A DNA stretch of 64,000 nt from Bifidobacterium bombi DSM 19703. GTDB taxonomy: Bacteria; Actinomycetota; Actinomycetes; Actinomycetales; Bifidobacteriaceae. This document shows, in pieces, positions 10,089 through 19,813 of this stretch (positions within the stretch are counted from its first letter, which is position 1; each line of letters starts with the position of its first letter). The DNA lies in NCBI RefSeq assembly GCF_000737845.1, contig NZ_ATLK01000001.1, forward strand, positions 558,001 through 622,000. Reading direction: 5' to 3'. The position numbers and the translations under genes were made by a program. The notes under the pieces are model-generated. The model made no database searches. It was not told the DNA's origin and saw only the letters and a program-made list of their open reading frames with translations.

Positions 10089-10739
10089 TTACTTCGATTC
10101 GGTCTCAGCGGTTTCAGCCTGACCACCTTCAGCGGCCGAGCCTTCACCTTCGGCACCAGCTTCCGTGCCTTCCGTCGAAGCAGTGGAAGCGGAAGCATCT
10201 TCAGGAACTTCGACGGTGACTACGGACTCCTCTGGATCGGTGCTTGAAAGTTCAACGCCTTCAGGAAGGTTAAGATCCTTGGCAAACACCTTCGCACCAC
10301 TCTCCAGACCATCGACATTAACATCGATGCGCTCAGGAAGGTTGGACACGTCGGCGCGAACCGGGAGACGTTGGATATCCACAAACGCCACTGCTGCGCC
10401 CTTCGGAAGCCCAACAGCGAACACGGGCACTTCCACCTCAATCTTCTCGCCGGCCTTGACCTCGTAAAAATCGATGTGCTCAACGATACGCTTGACAGGA
10501 TTGCGCTGAACATCCTTCACGACGGCCATCTTCGAATCCGCGCCGTACTTGATGGTGAACAGCGCATTCCTCCGGCGCAGCCCCAACGTCGTTTCCTTCA
10601 TCGGCAGCTTGACGAATACGGGATCCGCTCCCCCTGCGTAGATAGTGGCAGGAATCTGCTGGGCGACGCGCATGCGCCTCGCGGCACCCTTGCCGAACTC
10701 GTCACGTACCTGTCCTTCTATCTCAATGGTGTTTGCCAT
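10089..10739 (-). CDS. rplY: 50S ribosomal protein L25 (Ctc-type)
   Basis: The protein binds 5S rRNA in the large subunit. It has 216 residues and is the long Ctc-type form: an N-terminal L25 domain (about 1-95, beginning MANTIEIEGQVRDEFGKGAA) and a C-terminal beta domain ending in VPEDA. A low-complexity Ala/Glu/Gly/Ser tail follows. The ATG at 10739 is preceded by AAAGGAGC, a strong RBS. An upstream in-frame ATG at 10781 has none. The gene stands alone on the minus strand. Confidence 0.95.
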   Translation of the reverse strand: MANTIEIEGQVRDEFGKGAARRMRVAQQIPATIYAGGADPVFVKLPMKETTLGLRRRNALFTIKYGADSKMAVVKDVQRNPVKRIVEHIDFYEVKAGEKIEVEVPVFAVGLPKGAAVAFVDIQRLPVRADVSNLPERIDVNVDGLESGAKVFAKDLNLPEGVELSSTDPEESVVTVEVPEDASASTASTEGTEAGAEGEGSAAEGGQAETAETESK

Positions 10740-11193
10740 CCGTGCTCCTTTATGTATGTCTTTGTCGATCACTCGCCTCACGAGTCACAACCCGTAAACG
10801 CCCATAATCGCAACATTACCTTATTTTGTTTCAGCTCAACGACGCGCCGAAATCAACTCGAAGAACACGTTTACCGCGAAAGAGTCGTTTCCAGCTCAGT
10901 CGATTACGGGAATCACTCCCCTCGCCAAAGCCGACATCCAATGAATCGACAAGCGTGAACCCGCCAATATCATGTCAGTCACAACAACTGCAAAACTAGC
11001 ATAGCAGCATGACATTCAGGCGAGCGGCTCGCTATCGCTCATTCGCATCATCATGGCCCATCCACTGCAGGCCCGTGGCAAGGGGTAGGAAATGCGTGCC
11101 GCATTGGTGCGCTTACGCTACCGTAAGGTGACGAAACACGCAATTGCGCCTATTATTGCCTTATACGAAAGACCTGTGGAACGAGGAGAGAAC
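10740..11193. other. Divergent intergenic region rplY / acyl-CoA synthetase
   Basis: About 450 bases separate two divergent genes. The reading frame of the downstream gene extends back to 11092, but that part lacks an RBS. I find no conserved RNA structure or additional gene here. Confidence 0.45.
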
Positions 11194-13227
11194 GTGTTCG
11201 ATAATGCAACACTGCGTGAGTCCATCCAGAATTTCGGTCGAAATGCGTTCCATGTGAACGCTGACTTCAACCATCCTGGACACATCGATGCAACGGGACA
11301 CAACAACAGAACGGAAATAGGCAAAAACGTGACACCCATAGATACTTCGAGACTTCCATACACCCATGAATGGGGCCCGGGATTCCCCACCACTACCTTC
11401 ATTGACGATACGACAGGTCTCCTTACGGTCAAAACGGCGGGAATTGAGTCCATAGACGAAGGCATGAGCATTTACGACCTGTATGTCGACCGTGCTCGCC
11501 GCATGGGAGACGACCCTCTGTACACCTATCACGAGGGTGAACACTGGGTAACCAAAACCGCCAATGAGTTCATAGCGGATGTACGCGCGGTAGCCAAGGG
11601 TCTGTTGCATTATGGCCTGAGGAAGGGCGATGGTGTGGCTTTCATGAGCCACACGTCGTATGACTGGGACGTCATTGATGCCGCCGTCGTGTCCATCGGA
11701 GGCATTCTGGCGACGATTTACGAAACAGATTCTTCCGAGCAGATCCGGAACATCGTCAACAATTCGGACGCCCGCCTGCTTATCGTAGAGACGCGAGACA
11801 TGCAAGAGGAGGCCGAAGACTCGGTCGAAAGCTGCCCCTCATTGGAAAGAATCTACTGCCTTGAAAAGGGAGCCCTTCAAGAACTTCGCGATTACGGCAT
11901 GACGATAGACGAGGACACGCTCGATGAACGAATCAACTCCGTCAAAAAGACCGACGTATGCTCCATCGTGTACACCTCTGGATCAACCGCCGAGCCTAAG
12001 GGAGTGGAGATGACCCACGAGCACTATTGCACGACAGCCTTAAACCTGCGCGTCTATATGCCGAAACTCCTTAGTCAGAAGGACCAGTCGGTGCTGCTTT
12101 TTCTGCCCCAGGCACACACATTCGCCAGGGCGGTCAATTACATTGTAGTGGCTAGTGACCTGCGCATCTACATATCGCAGGGTACGAAGACATTGCTGAG
12201 CGACTTGCAGGCAGCGAAGCCATGCGTGACGATCATGGTGCCACGCGTACTTGAAAAGGTGTATAACGCCGCTTCCCAAAAGGCCGGACACGGCGCCAAA
12301 GGTTACGTCTTTACCTCGGCGGTCATGGCCGCACAGCGCTATGTCAATGAGAAGGAAGCTGGGAGACTCAGCTTGAGAACCAAGGCACGCCGGGCGGCAT
12401 ACGACCCCCTGGTATACAAGTCCTTGCGGCACGTCCTTGGTGGGCGGGCGCAATGGTTCGTGACCGGAGGTGCGCCTCTCGACCCGCAATTGCTTGCGTT
12501 CTTCAGGGGCGCAGACATTCCTGTTCACGAAGGCTATGGTCTTACCGAGACCACGGCACCGTGCGCTTTCAATCCCAAGGGAACTCCGTTCCACGCCGGA
12601 TCAGTGGGAGTGCCTTACCCTGGTTTCAGCATCCGACTGGCCAAGGATGGCGAGATTCAGATCAAAGGTACCTGCGTGTTCCATCGCTATCACAAGAACG
12701 ATGAAGCGACGAGACTGGCCTTCACCGATGACGGCTGGTACGCGACGGGCGATCTCGGCAAAATCAACGAGGAGGGGTTCCTGTACATCACCGGACGTAA
12801 GAAAGATCTGATTATCACCGCTGGCGGCAAGAACATGGCCCCAGGCCCGGTGGAAGAGGTAATACAGCGCTGCGACATCGTATCCCAGGCACTGGTGCTC
12901 GGCGACAAGCGTCCGTTCATTTCGGCCCTTGTGACGCTGAACGAGGCGGCTGTCCGCTCCTGGCTCGATTCGCAACATTTGGATTCCTCTATGCCAATGG
13001 AGGAGATTGCCAAAAACGCCGTTGTCCGGGCCGAAATTCAGAAATATGTGGATGAGGCGAACGAAGGTGTCTCTAGGGCTGAATCCGTGAGGAAATTCAT
13101 CGTCCTGCCCGAGGAATTCACCCAGGAAAACGGCATGCTCACGGCATCAATGAAAGTCAAAAGACCCGTGGTGATCAAGCATTACGCAGAACTGCTCAAC
13201 ACACAGATGTATACCAAACGGAAATAA
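11194..13227 (+). CDS. Long-chain fatty acid--CoA ligase (AMP-forming)
   Basis: The enzyme activates fatty acids through an acyl-adenylate to acyl-CoA. The 677-residue protein has the ANL-superfamily motifs in order: YTSGSTAEPKG at about residue 260 (ATP/AMP loop), YGLTET near 447 and YATGDLG near 515. A C-terminal lysine-containing AGGKNMAP segment follows. The GTG at 11194 has GAGGAG 5 bases upstream, a strong signal; an earlier ATG at 11092 has none. The first 65 residues precede the conserved fold and are not informative. Bifidobacteria have no complete beta-oxidation, so a role in lipid or exogenous fatty acid handling is inferred. Confidence 0.92.
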   Translation: MFDNATLRESIQNFGRNAFHVNADFNHPGHIDATGHNNRTEIGKNVTPIDTSRLPYTHEWGPGFPTTTFIDDTTGLLTVKTAGIESIDEGMSIYDLYVDRARRMGDDPLYTYHEGEHWVTKTANEFIADVRAVAKGLLHYGLRKGDGVAFMSHTSYDWDVIDAAVVSIGGILATIYETDSSEQIRNIVNNSDARLLIVETRDMQEEAEDSVESCPSLERIYCLEKGALQELRDYGMTIDEDTLDERINSVKKTDVCSIVYTSGSTAEPKGVEMTHEHYCTTALNLRVYMPKLLSQKDQSVLLFLPQAHTFARAVNYIVVASDLRIYISQGTKTLLSDLQAAKPCVTIMVPRVLEKVYNAASQKAGHGAKGYVFTSAVMAAQRYVNEKEAGRLSLRTKARRAAYDPLVYKSLRHVLGGRAQWFVTGGAPLDPQLLAFFRGADIPVHEGYGLTETTAPCAFNPKGTPFHAGSVGVPYPGFSIRLAKDGEIQIKGTCVFHRYHKNDEATRLAFTDDGWYATGDLGKINEEGFLYITGRKKDLIITAGGKNMAPGPVEEVIQRCDIVSQALVLGDKRPFISALVTLNEAAVRSWLDSQHLDSSMPMEEIAKNAVVRAEIQKYVDEANEGVSRAESVRKFIVLPEEFTQENGMLTASMKVKRPVVIKHYAELLNTQMYTKRK

Positions 13228-13232
13228 ATCCA

Positions 13233-13270
13233 AGGTGCGGTGATTCCTATGGCATGGGGTCGCCGCACCT
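13233..13270. terminator. Hairpin shared by convergent genes
   Basis: AGGTGCGG and CCGCACCT form an 8-bp perfect stem with a 22-base loop. It lies between the acyl-CoA ligase stop and the era stop, and its right arm touches the era stop codon. There is no U-tract. Confidence 0.5.
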
Positions 13271-14292
13271 CAGAATCCCAAGCGCTCCAACTGCTTGGGA
13301 TCCGATTGCCATCCTTTCGCGACCTTGACGTGGAGGTCAAGTTTGGCCTTCTGCCCGACGAGTCGGTTGACTGCCGTGCGTAGTTTCTTCTTGACTTGTA
13401 CCAAATGCTCGGCATGATTGCCTATAACGATCGGTTTCTGCGAATCCCTCTCCACATATATCGATATCATCACATGCGCCTTGCCGCTCAAGGTTTCCGG
13501 GTCATCGCTCCGACCGGGACGTTCGATGGAATCAACTACGACGGCCAATGAATGAGGAAGCTCATCATCCAGCTCTTCCAGGAAAGCACCACGTACCAAT
13601 TCCGCTATCGTATCTTCAGGACGTTCCTCGGAAATCTGATCATCCGGGTACATCTGAGGACCTTGGGGCATATTGTCTATGAGGACGTCGCGTACTTCGC
13701 GCAGGTTGTCATCCTCTAAAGCGCTCACTGGAACGATGGCCGTGAAATCCGCGAATTGAGAAACCTCAACCATCTTGTCCATCAGCTGCCTCTGACTGAG
13801 TGCATCGATCTTGGTGACTATCGCGATAAGGGGGACCTTCCATGAGAATGACCCATCATCGAGTTTTTTGGCGAACTCGGTACGCAACCTTCCGAGAATC
13901 CTCCTGTCACCTGGGCCAATTTCCTGGTCAGCGGGAAGCAGGAAGGCGATTTCGTCAACATCGCTCAGGGATTCGTCCACGACATCATTGAGGCGCTGGC
14001 CGAGCAAGGTTCTGGGTCGATGTATTCCCGGGGTATCCACCAGTACAAGCTGCGCGTCAGCCGTGGTGAGGATACCCCGTATGGGCTTACGTGTGGTTTC
14101 GGGGCGAGATGAGGTTATCGCCACACGAGCGCCAATCAAGGCGTTGATCAGCGTCGATTTGCCTACATTGGGACGACCTACAACGACGACGAATCCCGAA
14201 TGATACGGCTGCAAGGCACGAATCGGATCATTCCTGCCTTCCGTGTTCAGCGCCCCAATGTCGCCTGATATGTCGTTCGCCGCATTATCCAT
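13270..14292 (-). CDS. era: GTPase Era
   Basis: Era binds the 3' end of 16S rRNA and helps 30S subunit maturation. The 340-residue protein has the G domain with GRPNVGKST, the DTPGIHRP switch region and TKID, then a C-terminal KH domain containing the ISIYVERDSQKPIVIGN segment. The ATG at 14292 has AAGGAG 4 bases upstream. The open frame continues to 14463, but that stretch lies over the corC 3' end and lacks an RBS. Era is last in the phoH-ybeY-corC-era run, 100 bases after corC, a common arrangement in Gram-positive bacteria. Confidence 0.97.
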   Translation of the reverse strand: MDNAANDISGDIGALNTEGRNDPIRALQPYHSGFVVVVGRPNVGKSTLINALIGARVAITSSRPETTRKPIRGILTTADAQLVLVDTPGIHRPRTLLGQRLNDVVDESLSDVDEIAFLLPADQEIGPGDRRILGRLRTEFAKKLDDGSFSWKVPLIAIVTKIDALSQRQLMDKMVEVSQFADFTAIVPVSALEDDNLREVRDVLIDNMPQGPQMYPDDQISEERPEDTIAELVRGAFLEELDDELPHSLAVVVDSIERPGRSDDPETLSGKAHVMISIYVERDSQKPIVIGNHAEHLVQVKKKLRTAVNRLVGQKAKLDLHVKVAKGWQSDPKQLERLGF

Positions 14293-14392
14293 AATACTCC
14301 TTATTGTTGTTGCATAATCGTATCGTGTAGCGGTCCGAAAACCCATTGCCGGGTATGCCAGCCGATGTGGTTCTCCTACGCATCTTGCGAAA

Positions 14393-15850
14393 TCATTCCC
14401 CACTGATCTGCGATGAAGGTTGTACACGCATGTCATCATTTTCATCGTCCCGATTGCCGCCAATCAGGTCCGAATCGTCCGCTGCCCCCTCATTGGTCAT
14501 AATGTCCGACTGCGGCTGTACAAGAATCGTCGAGACCTTCTTTCGTCTGCCTGCGGAATCCACTGCCGTTAGTCTTAATCCATGAGTGCATGCGCTCATG
14601 CCGACGATGGGCACACGTCCGAGCAGCTTGGTGAGAAGACCATACAAGGTATCGACATCGTCTTCGTTCAAATCGACTTCGAATATCTCTTCCAGCTCAG
14701 TGATCGGCGTCCTTGCAGGCATCCGCCATTCGTTCCTACCGACCTTCCTGGGTTCGTCATGCTGCACGCGATCATGTTCGTCCTCAAGCTCACCGACGAT
14801 CTGCTCGATGGCATCCTCAATGGTGACCAATCCGGCCACGCCTCCGTATTCGTCGATGACGACGGCCACATGCTGGCGGGTCCGCTGCATCTCGTGGAAA
14901 AGATCGTCAACGGGCTTGGATTCCGGAACGAGCATGGGATCGCGACAAATGGAAGTTATGGAGCGCGTCCGTGCCTCTGGATTAAACGCCGTGGCCTTCA
15001 CGGCATCCTTGAGATACGCCATGCCCTTGAGGTCATCCAAGTCATCGCCTATGACTGGAATCCGCGAATATCCTGAGCGGGAGCACAACTGCAGAAGATC
15101 AAGCAACGTGTCATTCTGTGAGGTATAGATCATATCGGTTCTGGGCACCATGATTTCACGCGTCAAGGTATCGGAAAGAGTAAGCACATTGCGCAGCATC
15201 TCCCCAACCTCAGGGTCAAAGTCTGGAGTCTCGACCAACTGCTCAACCAAGGAACGCCCCTCGCTATGCTGAATGCGATCGAGCTCCTCGTCATCGGAAA
15301 GCTCCGTTCCGGTGGAATGGTCGCGCTGATTCTTGCGTCCTTTCGCATTCACAAACGGCGTCAACGCGACTGCAAGGGACAACAATCTGGCGGATCCAAG
15401 CATCGTTTCCTCTGGGCGCAGTAAACCAGGCGAATGCGCCCGGTACAGAACCGATATGACGGCGACGATCAGCGTAAAGAACAGACCTGCAATTAGCACC
15501 ACCCAATTGGGAGCGGAGAACTCCACGGCAATGGCGGCGACGAACACTCCAGACAGGATGTTGCACACGATACGGAAAAAAGCGCATGCACTAGCCGTTC
15601 CCGAGCGGTCAGCAATCATTTTCTGGACACGATGAATCCTGTCGATCCGCTTGTGTTGCACAAGATGGCCAAGCTCGGAATCTGTCTGGACCTCAAGGAT
15701 TTTATTGTTCAGGCTCGATCGTGTGACCCTGGAAACGGCGAATTCATCTGATGAAAGCACCAATGAAAGCCAGACCAACAGTAATGTCACAATCATAAGC
15801 GCCATAATCACAAGAGCGGTCACTGTATCAATCATCATCGTTCGCATCAC
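14393..15850 (-). CDS. CNNM/CorC (HlyC) family transport protein
   Basis: The 485-residue protein has an N-terminal DUF21/CNNM membrane domain. Hydrophobic segments occur at about residues 8-30, 95-115 and 120-140. A pair of CBS domains follows ([11 protein letters not shown] and [24 protein letters not shown] lie in them). A CorC/HlyC C-terminal domain follows that, and the protein ends in a hydrophilic tail of about 50 residues. Relatives are linked to magnesium or cobalt efflux; the older hemolysin label is misleading. It starts within the ybeY stop (4-base overlap), so it is translated from the same message. Confidence 0.93.
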   Translation of the reverse strand: MMRTMMIDTVTALVIMALMIVTLLLVWLSLVLSSDEFAVSRVTRSSLNNKILEVQTDSELGHLVQHKRIDRIHRVQKMIADRSGTASACAFFRIVCNILSGVFVAAIAVEFSAPNWVVLIAGLFFTLIVAVISVLYRAHSPGLLRPEETMLGSARLLSLAVALTPFVNAKGRKNQRDHSTGTELSDDEELDRIQHSEGRSLVEQLVETPDFDPEVGEMLRNVLTLSDTLTREIMVPRTDMIYTSQNDTLLDLLQLCSRSGYSRIPVIGDDLDDLKGMAYLKDAVKATAFNPEARTRSITSICRDPMLVPESKPVDDLFHEMQRTRQHVAVVIDEYGGVAGLVTIEDAIEQIVGELEDEHDRVQHDEPRKVGRNEWRMPARTPITELEEIFEVDLNEDDVDTLYGLLTKLLGRVPIVGMSACTHGLRLTAVDSAGRRKKVSTILVQPQSDIMTNEGAADDSDLIGGNRDDENDDMRVQPSSQISGE

Positions 15851-16401
15851 CCATTCGATCGTCCGTCGGTATTCGTTCCCGAATGCACCTCATCCCATTC
15901 GACGAGCATATCGTGACTTCCTGCGGGAAGCTCCGCGGGAGGGATGGGGGCTTGTCTCGTCGCGAAGTACGTCAGGAGGAGCTGACGCTGCAAACCGAAC
16001 ATCTGCCGCTCTTCCTGAGGCGTCGCATGATCGTAGCCAAGCAGATGCAAGATCCCGTGAATGGTCAGCAGCATCATCTCCTGCATGATCGAATGTCCCG
16101 CAGCAAGTGCCTGCTGTGAAGCAACCCAAGGACAGATGACGATGTCACCCAACACGCCTTCCACCTCTTCGGAGCCATCACCCGGGCGCAGTTCGTCCAT
16201 GGGGAAGCTCATGACGTCCGTAGGCCCTTCAAGTTGCATCCAACGCATATGAAGTTGCGCAATCGGATCAGGATCCACGAACAGTATCGTAAGATCGGAT
16301 TGAACACTGACCCTCATCTGACTCAATGTCCACATGCCGAGTTCGGAAAAGACTTTTGAATCAATCCTCCACACCGTCTCGTTCGTCACATCCACACTCA
16401 T
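15847..16401 (-). CDS. ybeY: Endoribonuclease YbeY
   Basis: YbeY is a zinc-dependent RNase used in 16S rRNA 3' end maturation and ribosome quality control. The 184-residue protein has the zinc motif [11 protein letters not shown] at 115-125 and the [10 protein letters not shown] and GDIVIC segments. A tail of about 35 residues extends past the conserved domain. The gene overlaps phoH upstream by 4 bases and corC downstream by 4 bases, so the three are translationally coupled. Confidence 0.96.
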   Translation of the reverse strand: MSVDVTNETVWRIDSKVFSELGMWTLSQMRVSVQSDLTILFVDPDPIAQLHMRWMQLEGPTDVMSFPMDELRPGDGSEEVEGVLGDIVICPWVASQQALAAGHSIMQEMMLLTIHGILHLLGYDHATPQEERQMFGLQRQLLLTYFATRQAPIPPAELPAGSHDMLVEWDEVHSGTNTDGRSNG

Positions 16402-18104
16402 CGTGCGACCCCTTCGATATCAGACGCACCTGAAAGGCCTGCTCCATCCGCTCCGGGAACGGAAACATCGGCATCAACATACGACGAACGCGATGCGGCA
16501 TCAGAATCGTTGAAACTACCTGCACCGTACACTTCGCTCAGTAGAGTCGCCCCTGAATCGGACTCATCCGGCGACCTAGAACGACTATTCGAAACCAGCC
16601 CACGGGAGACAGCTGGTCCTCCCACGGATCCGGAAACGTCAATGGCTGGATCATGGTGCAGCGAACCAGCGTTTTTGCCCTTGTTTTTCTTGTGCTTCTT
16701 CTTTTCGCTTTTCCTGTTTTTCGTGGTTTTCTTCTGTTCACAGCCATGCTCTGCCGAAAGGTCGTTGGCATCCCGCTTAGCTTGGACCAAGCGTTCATCA
16801 TGGGCATTGTATGCTGCAACGATTCTGCCAACCAATGCGTGACGCACCACGTCTCGTTCGCTGAGATGAATGAACGCAATGTCGCCTATGCCCTCGAGAA
16901 TGCGTTCAATGGTCCCCAGACCTGAATGTCTCACCGCCAGATCCACCTGTGTGACGTCACCCGTGATGACCATCTTGGTGTTGAAACCCAGGCGTGTAAG
17001 GAACATCTTCATCTGCTGCTCGGTGGTGTTCTGAGCCTCGTCAAGGATCACAAACGCATCGTTCAAGGTACGGCCACGCATGTACGCCAATGGAGCGACC
17101 TCAATACTGCCGTCATTCATGTAACGATGAAGCTGAACCGAGCCGAGCATATCCGACAAGGCGTCATATAGCGGTCGCAGATACGGATCCACCTTGTCGT
17201 TGAGCGTCCCAGGAAGGAATCCAAGGTTCTCTCCCGCCTCAACGGCGGGCCTGGTAAGGATGATCCTGCTCACACGCCCGTCTTCAAAGGCACGTACCGC
17301 TTTCGCCACGGCAAGATAGGTCTTTCCCGTACCCGCAGGACCGATGCCGAAGGTTATGGTATGGTCCTCAATGGCACCAACATACCTCACCTGACCCGCG
17401 GTCTTGGCCCTTACAGGCTCACCGGCGGCCAAAGTGATGATTCCGGGAATCCGTGACCTGCGACCACCTGTCTGAATCGTGTGCACCGGTGGAACCTGTT
17501 GAACGACCTTCGCGACATAGCCGAAGTCCGACGTGAGATCCTCCCCATGCATGGCAGGCGCCGCATGACGCCCATGTCGCACAGGAGAGGCCACGACGGC
17601 GAGGCCATTGGACTGCGACGCATCAGACACACGGTCTGAAGCGTCTACGGCTGACAGACGGTCACCATCATGCACATGATCAGCTTCGTCATCGTGTTTC
17701 GCATCACCAGCACTGCCTGAAACAGCGGGAAAGATGGCTCGCCTCATACCTGCTTCGTGCGACCAGTCAGATTCCGCACGAAGAGTCGGACGACCCGCAG
17801 CCTGGAGACGATGCCCGTGTTGCCGCCCCACCGAGTTGCGTTCCAAGGTGCGACGCACGACGGCCGCCTCCACAGGAGCCTTGTAGGCGGCATCAATGAT
17901 ATCGTTGAGAACTTCCAATGCCTGACCCGCCTGTGCATCGTCCCGAGCCGAATACGCACTGAGTTCTATACGGTTGCCCCGTACAAGAATGTCGACTTTG
18001 GGAAACGCCCGTTCCACTTCGGCAAGAACCGCATCACCAGGACCCAGCGCCGCTACCGGGTCGAGATCTTCGGGAATGGTGATAACCCGTTTAGCTACTG
18101 CCAC
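16398..18104 (-). CDS. PhoH family ATPase with large insertion and basic tail
   Basis: This cytoplasmic P-loop ATPase is encoded next to ybeY, as in many bacteria. The Walker A motif GPAGTGKT is at about 255-262 and Walker B FVILDEAQ at about 351-358. A small N-terminal domain occupies residues 10-80. Two parts are unusual. Residues 95-190 form an Ala/Asp/His/Ser-rich, low-complexity linker. Residues 445-568 form a tail with a lysine-rich patch ([11 protein letters not shown]) followed by a Ser/Asp/Gly-rich end. The total is 568 residues, against roughly 320-380 for typical PhoH. The GTG at 18104 has GGAG 4 bases upstream; an ATG at 18134 lacks a signal. The core call is secure, the extra parts have no assigned role. 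Confidence 0.92.
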   Translation of the reverse strand: MAVAKRVITIPEDLDPVAALGPGDAVLAEVERAFPKVDILVRGNRIELSAYSARDDAQAGQALEVLNDIIDAAYKAPVEAAVVRRTLERNSVGRQHGHRLQAAGRPTLRAESDWSHEAGMRRAIFPAVSGSAGDAKHDDEADHVHDGDRLSAVDASDRVSDASQSNGLAVVASPVRHGRHAAPAMHGEDLTSDFGYVAKVVQQVPPVHTIQTGGRRSRIPGIITLAAGEPVRAKTAGQVRYVGAIEDHTITFGIGPAGTGKTYLAVAKAVRAFEDGRVSRIILTRPAVEAGENLGFLPGTLNDKVDPYLRPLYDALSDMLGSVQLHRYMNDGSIEVAPLAYMRGRTLNDAFVILDEAQNTTEQQMKMFLTRLGFNTKMVITGDVTQVDLAVRHSGLGTIERILEGIGDIAFIHLSERDVVRHALVGRIVAAYNAHDERLVQAKRDANDLSAEHGCEQKKTTKNRKSEKKKHKKNKGKNAGSLHHDPAIDVSGSVGGPAVSRGLVSNSRSRSPDESDSGATLLSEVYGAGSFNDSDAASRSSYVDADVSVPGADGAGLSGASDIEGVAR

Positions 18105-18183
18105 CGCACTCCTATTCTTTGTGCCGAACGGCATCTACATAACAAAGACTCACGCGCTTCACGTCGACGACGATTCAGATGAA

Positions 18184-18528
18184 TCAAAACGCCACTTCCT
18201 GTGAACAGCGTTGACCTGTAAGCACATGCATGTGCGCGTGAAACACCGACTGTCCAGCATCCTCCCCTGTGTTGCACACAAGTCGGAACGAACCGTTGTA
18301 TTCCGCATCCGCGATGCGTTGCGCCACCTGCAGCATATGGGCGGCAAGGACAGGATCGGATTGGGCCACCTGCGCCACGTTCGCATAATGCTCCTTGGGT
18401 ACGACGAGCACATGGACCTTGGCCATCGGGTGGACATCCCTGAACGCCAATGTGGTCTCATCCTCATAGACCTTATCGCAGGGGACGTCACCAGCAATGA
18501 TCTTACAGAACAAGCAATCGTCGTTCAT
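18184..18528 (-). CDS. HIT family protein (HinT-type nucleotide hydrolase)
   Basis: HIT proteins hydrolyse nucleoside phosphoramidates and related adenylates. The 114-residue protein matches the family throughout: CLFCKIIAG at the N-terminus, HVLVVPKEHYANV in the middle and the histidine triad HAHMHVL at 97-103. It lies 79 bases upstream of phoH on the same strand, at the head of the phoH-ybeY-corC-era run. Confidence 0.96.
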   Translation of the reverse strand: MNDDCLFCKIIAGDVPCDKVYEDETTLAFRDVHPMAKVHVLVVPKEHYANVAQVAQSDPVLAAHMLQVAQRIADAEYNGSFRLVCNTGEDAGQSVFHAHMHVLTGQRCSQEVAF

Positions 18529-18668
18529 ATCGCTCCTTGAAAACCTTACCTCAACGCATCATGCGCCACTTCTTTCATGGTACTTCGTCGCAAGGATAAT
18601 CGGTTCAATTGAAACTGAGCGACGACGCTCGCAATGCATTGAATGAACAAGCCATCATCAGGCGGCAC

Positions 18669-19466
18669 TCACCGGAATCTGCCCAAGATTCTGGACAACA
18701 GCGACAGAGCCACAGGACCGGCCGTGGAAGCCCTCATGATATTCGTCCCCAGTGCGCAGATCCGAGCACCAGCATCACTGAACGCCTCTACTTCCTCTGC
18801 TCCGATCCCACCCTCTGGACCTATGACGACACTTATGGTCCGGGGTTTTCCATCGGCCATGCAGCGCCGCTCAAGCTCCTCGACCCCCGCTTCGACGCCA
18901 TCCCAATTCGTGGTTGCATCCTGATGAAGGACGATGACCATATCGCCACGCACGCATGCCCTGCGACAGACCGCCACGATCTCCTTGCTGGAAATGCAGC
19001 CGGCAAGCGATGGAATCCATGCGCGGCGCGACTGTTCAGTGGCGGACCTGAGCACCTTGCTCCATTTTGCGTCGGTCCGTCCGTTCTTCCATTTCGCTAT
19101 CGAACGATCTGCCTGCCAAGGAATGATTGCGTCCACTCCGATCTGCGTCGCCATATCGATGGCTTGCTCGTCGTGCCCTGTTTTTGCCAGCGCCTGTATC
19201 AGACACAGGCGTGTGACCGGTTGCGGCTCGATTGTAAAACCGAGGACACGAGCCTGCGCAAGTCTGGAATCCTCGATAAGAGCATCAATTCGCAGACCCT
19301 GTCCGTCACTGAGCTGAAGCTTCGCTCCATCAGCGAGCCTCATGGCATCTATGGCATGGCGCCTGACGCCTGCGGGCAGTGTAAGCACCCAACCCTCTCG
19401 CACCTCACTGCGATTAATGGGTGCATCGTCGTGTTCTGTATCCAACAGGAAAAGCGGTGCGGTCAT
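18669..19466 (-). CDS. rsmE: 16S rRNA m3U1498 methyltransferase
   Basis: RsmE methylates U1498 of 16S rRNA using S-adenosylmethionine. The 265-residue protein has an N-terminal PUA-like domain and a SPOUT knot with QALAKTGHDEQAIDMATQIG and GPEGGIGAEEVEAF, both hallmarks. It ends TAGPVALSLLSRI, as the family does. It is 140 bases upstream of the HIT gene, on the same strand. Confidence 0.95.
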   Translation of the reverse strand: MTAPLFLLDTEHDDAPINRSEVREGWVLTLPAGVRRHAIDAMRLADGAKLQLSDGQGLRIDALIEDSRLAQARVLGFTIEPQPVTRLCLIQALAKTGHDEQAIDMATQIGVDAIIPWQADRSIAKWKNGRTDAKWSKVLRSATEQSRRAWIPSLAGCISSKEIVAVCRRACVRGDMVIVLHQDATTNWDGVEAGVEELERRCMADGKPRTISVVIGPEGGIGAEEVEAFSDAGARICALGTNIMRASTAGPVALSLLSRILGRFR

Positions 19467-19576
19467 AATGACAGGCTATCCGTTCCCCTAGTCCGTTGGT
19501 ATCAGTGCCACGACACACCGATAGCCGGCGTCCGCCCGAATGGTGTATAGTTTTCTCTGTTGTCACAACGACACCT

Positions 19577-19664
19577 GCCCAGGTGGCGGAATGGTAGACG
19601 CGCAAGCTTGAGGTGCTTGTGCCTAATTTTATCGGGCGTACGGGTTCAACTCCCGTCCTGGGCA
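19577..19664 (+). tRNA. tRNA-Leu (anticodon GAG)
   Basis: This is a class II tRNA of 88 bases. The acceptor arms are GCCCAGG and CCTGGGC with discriminator A. The anticodon stem CAAGC/GCTTG encloses the loop TTGAGGT, giving anticodon GAG. A long variable arm and the T arm ACGGG-TTCAACT-CCCGT follow. CCA is not encoded. Confidence 0.97.
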
Positions 19665-19671
19665 CGGAAGG

Positions 19672-19706
19672 ACTCCTGGAATCATATTTGGTTTCAGGAG
19701 TTTTTC
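19672..19706 (+). terminator. Intrinsic terminator after tRNA-Leu
   Basis: ACTCCTG and CAGGAGT form a stem with a 16-base loop, followed by TTTTT. It begins 8 bases after the tRNA. Confidence 0.85.
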
Positions 19707-19813
19707 GTACCGGAGGTTCATAACGCCGCCGGACAGGGCGTGTTCAGCTTCCACGGCCATCCGGCAAGCGATTTTGCTTGCAATTACAGCGAATCCAGGA
19801 GGGAACGCGACTT

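Noticed and set aside
18609-19550. 313-codon plus-strand frame opposite rsmE
   Set aside because: No recognisable domain; rsmE is a full-length conserved gene on the minus strand.
19414-19665. Minus-strand frame through the tRNA-Leu region
   Set aside because: It is antisense to the tRNA (MPRTGVEPVRPIKLG pattern) and overlaps the rsmE start.
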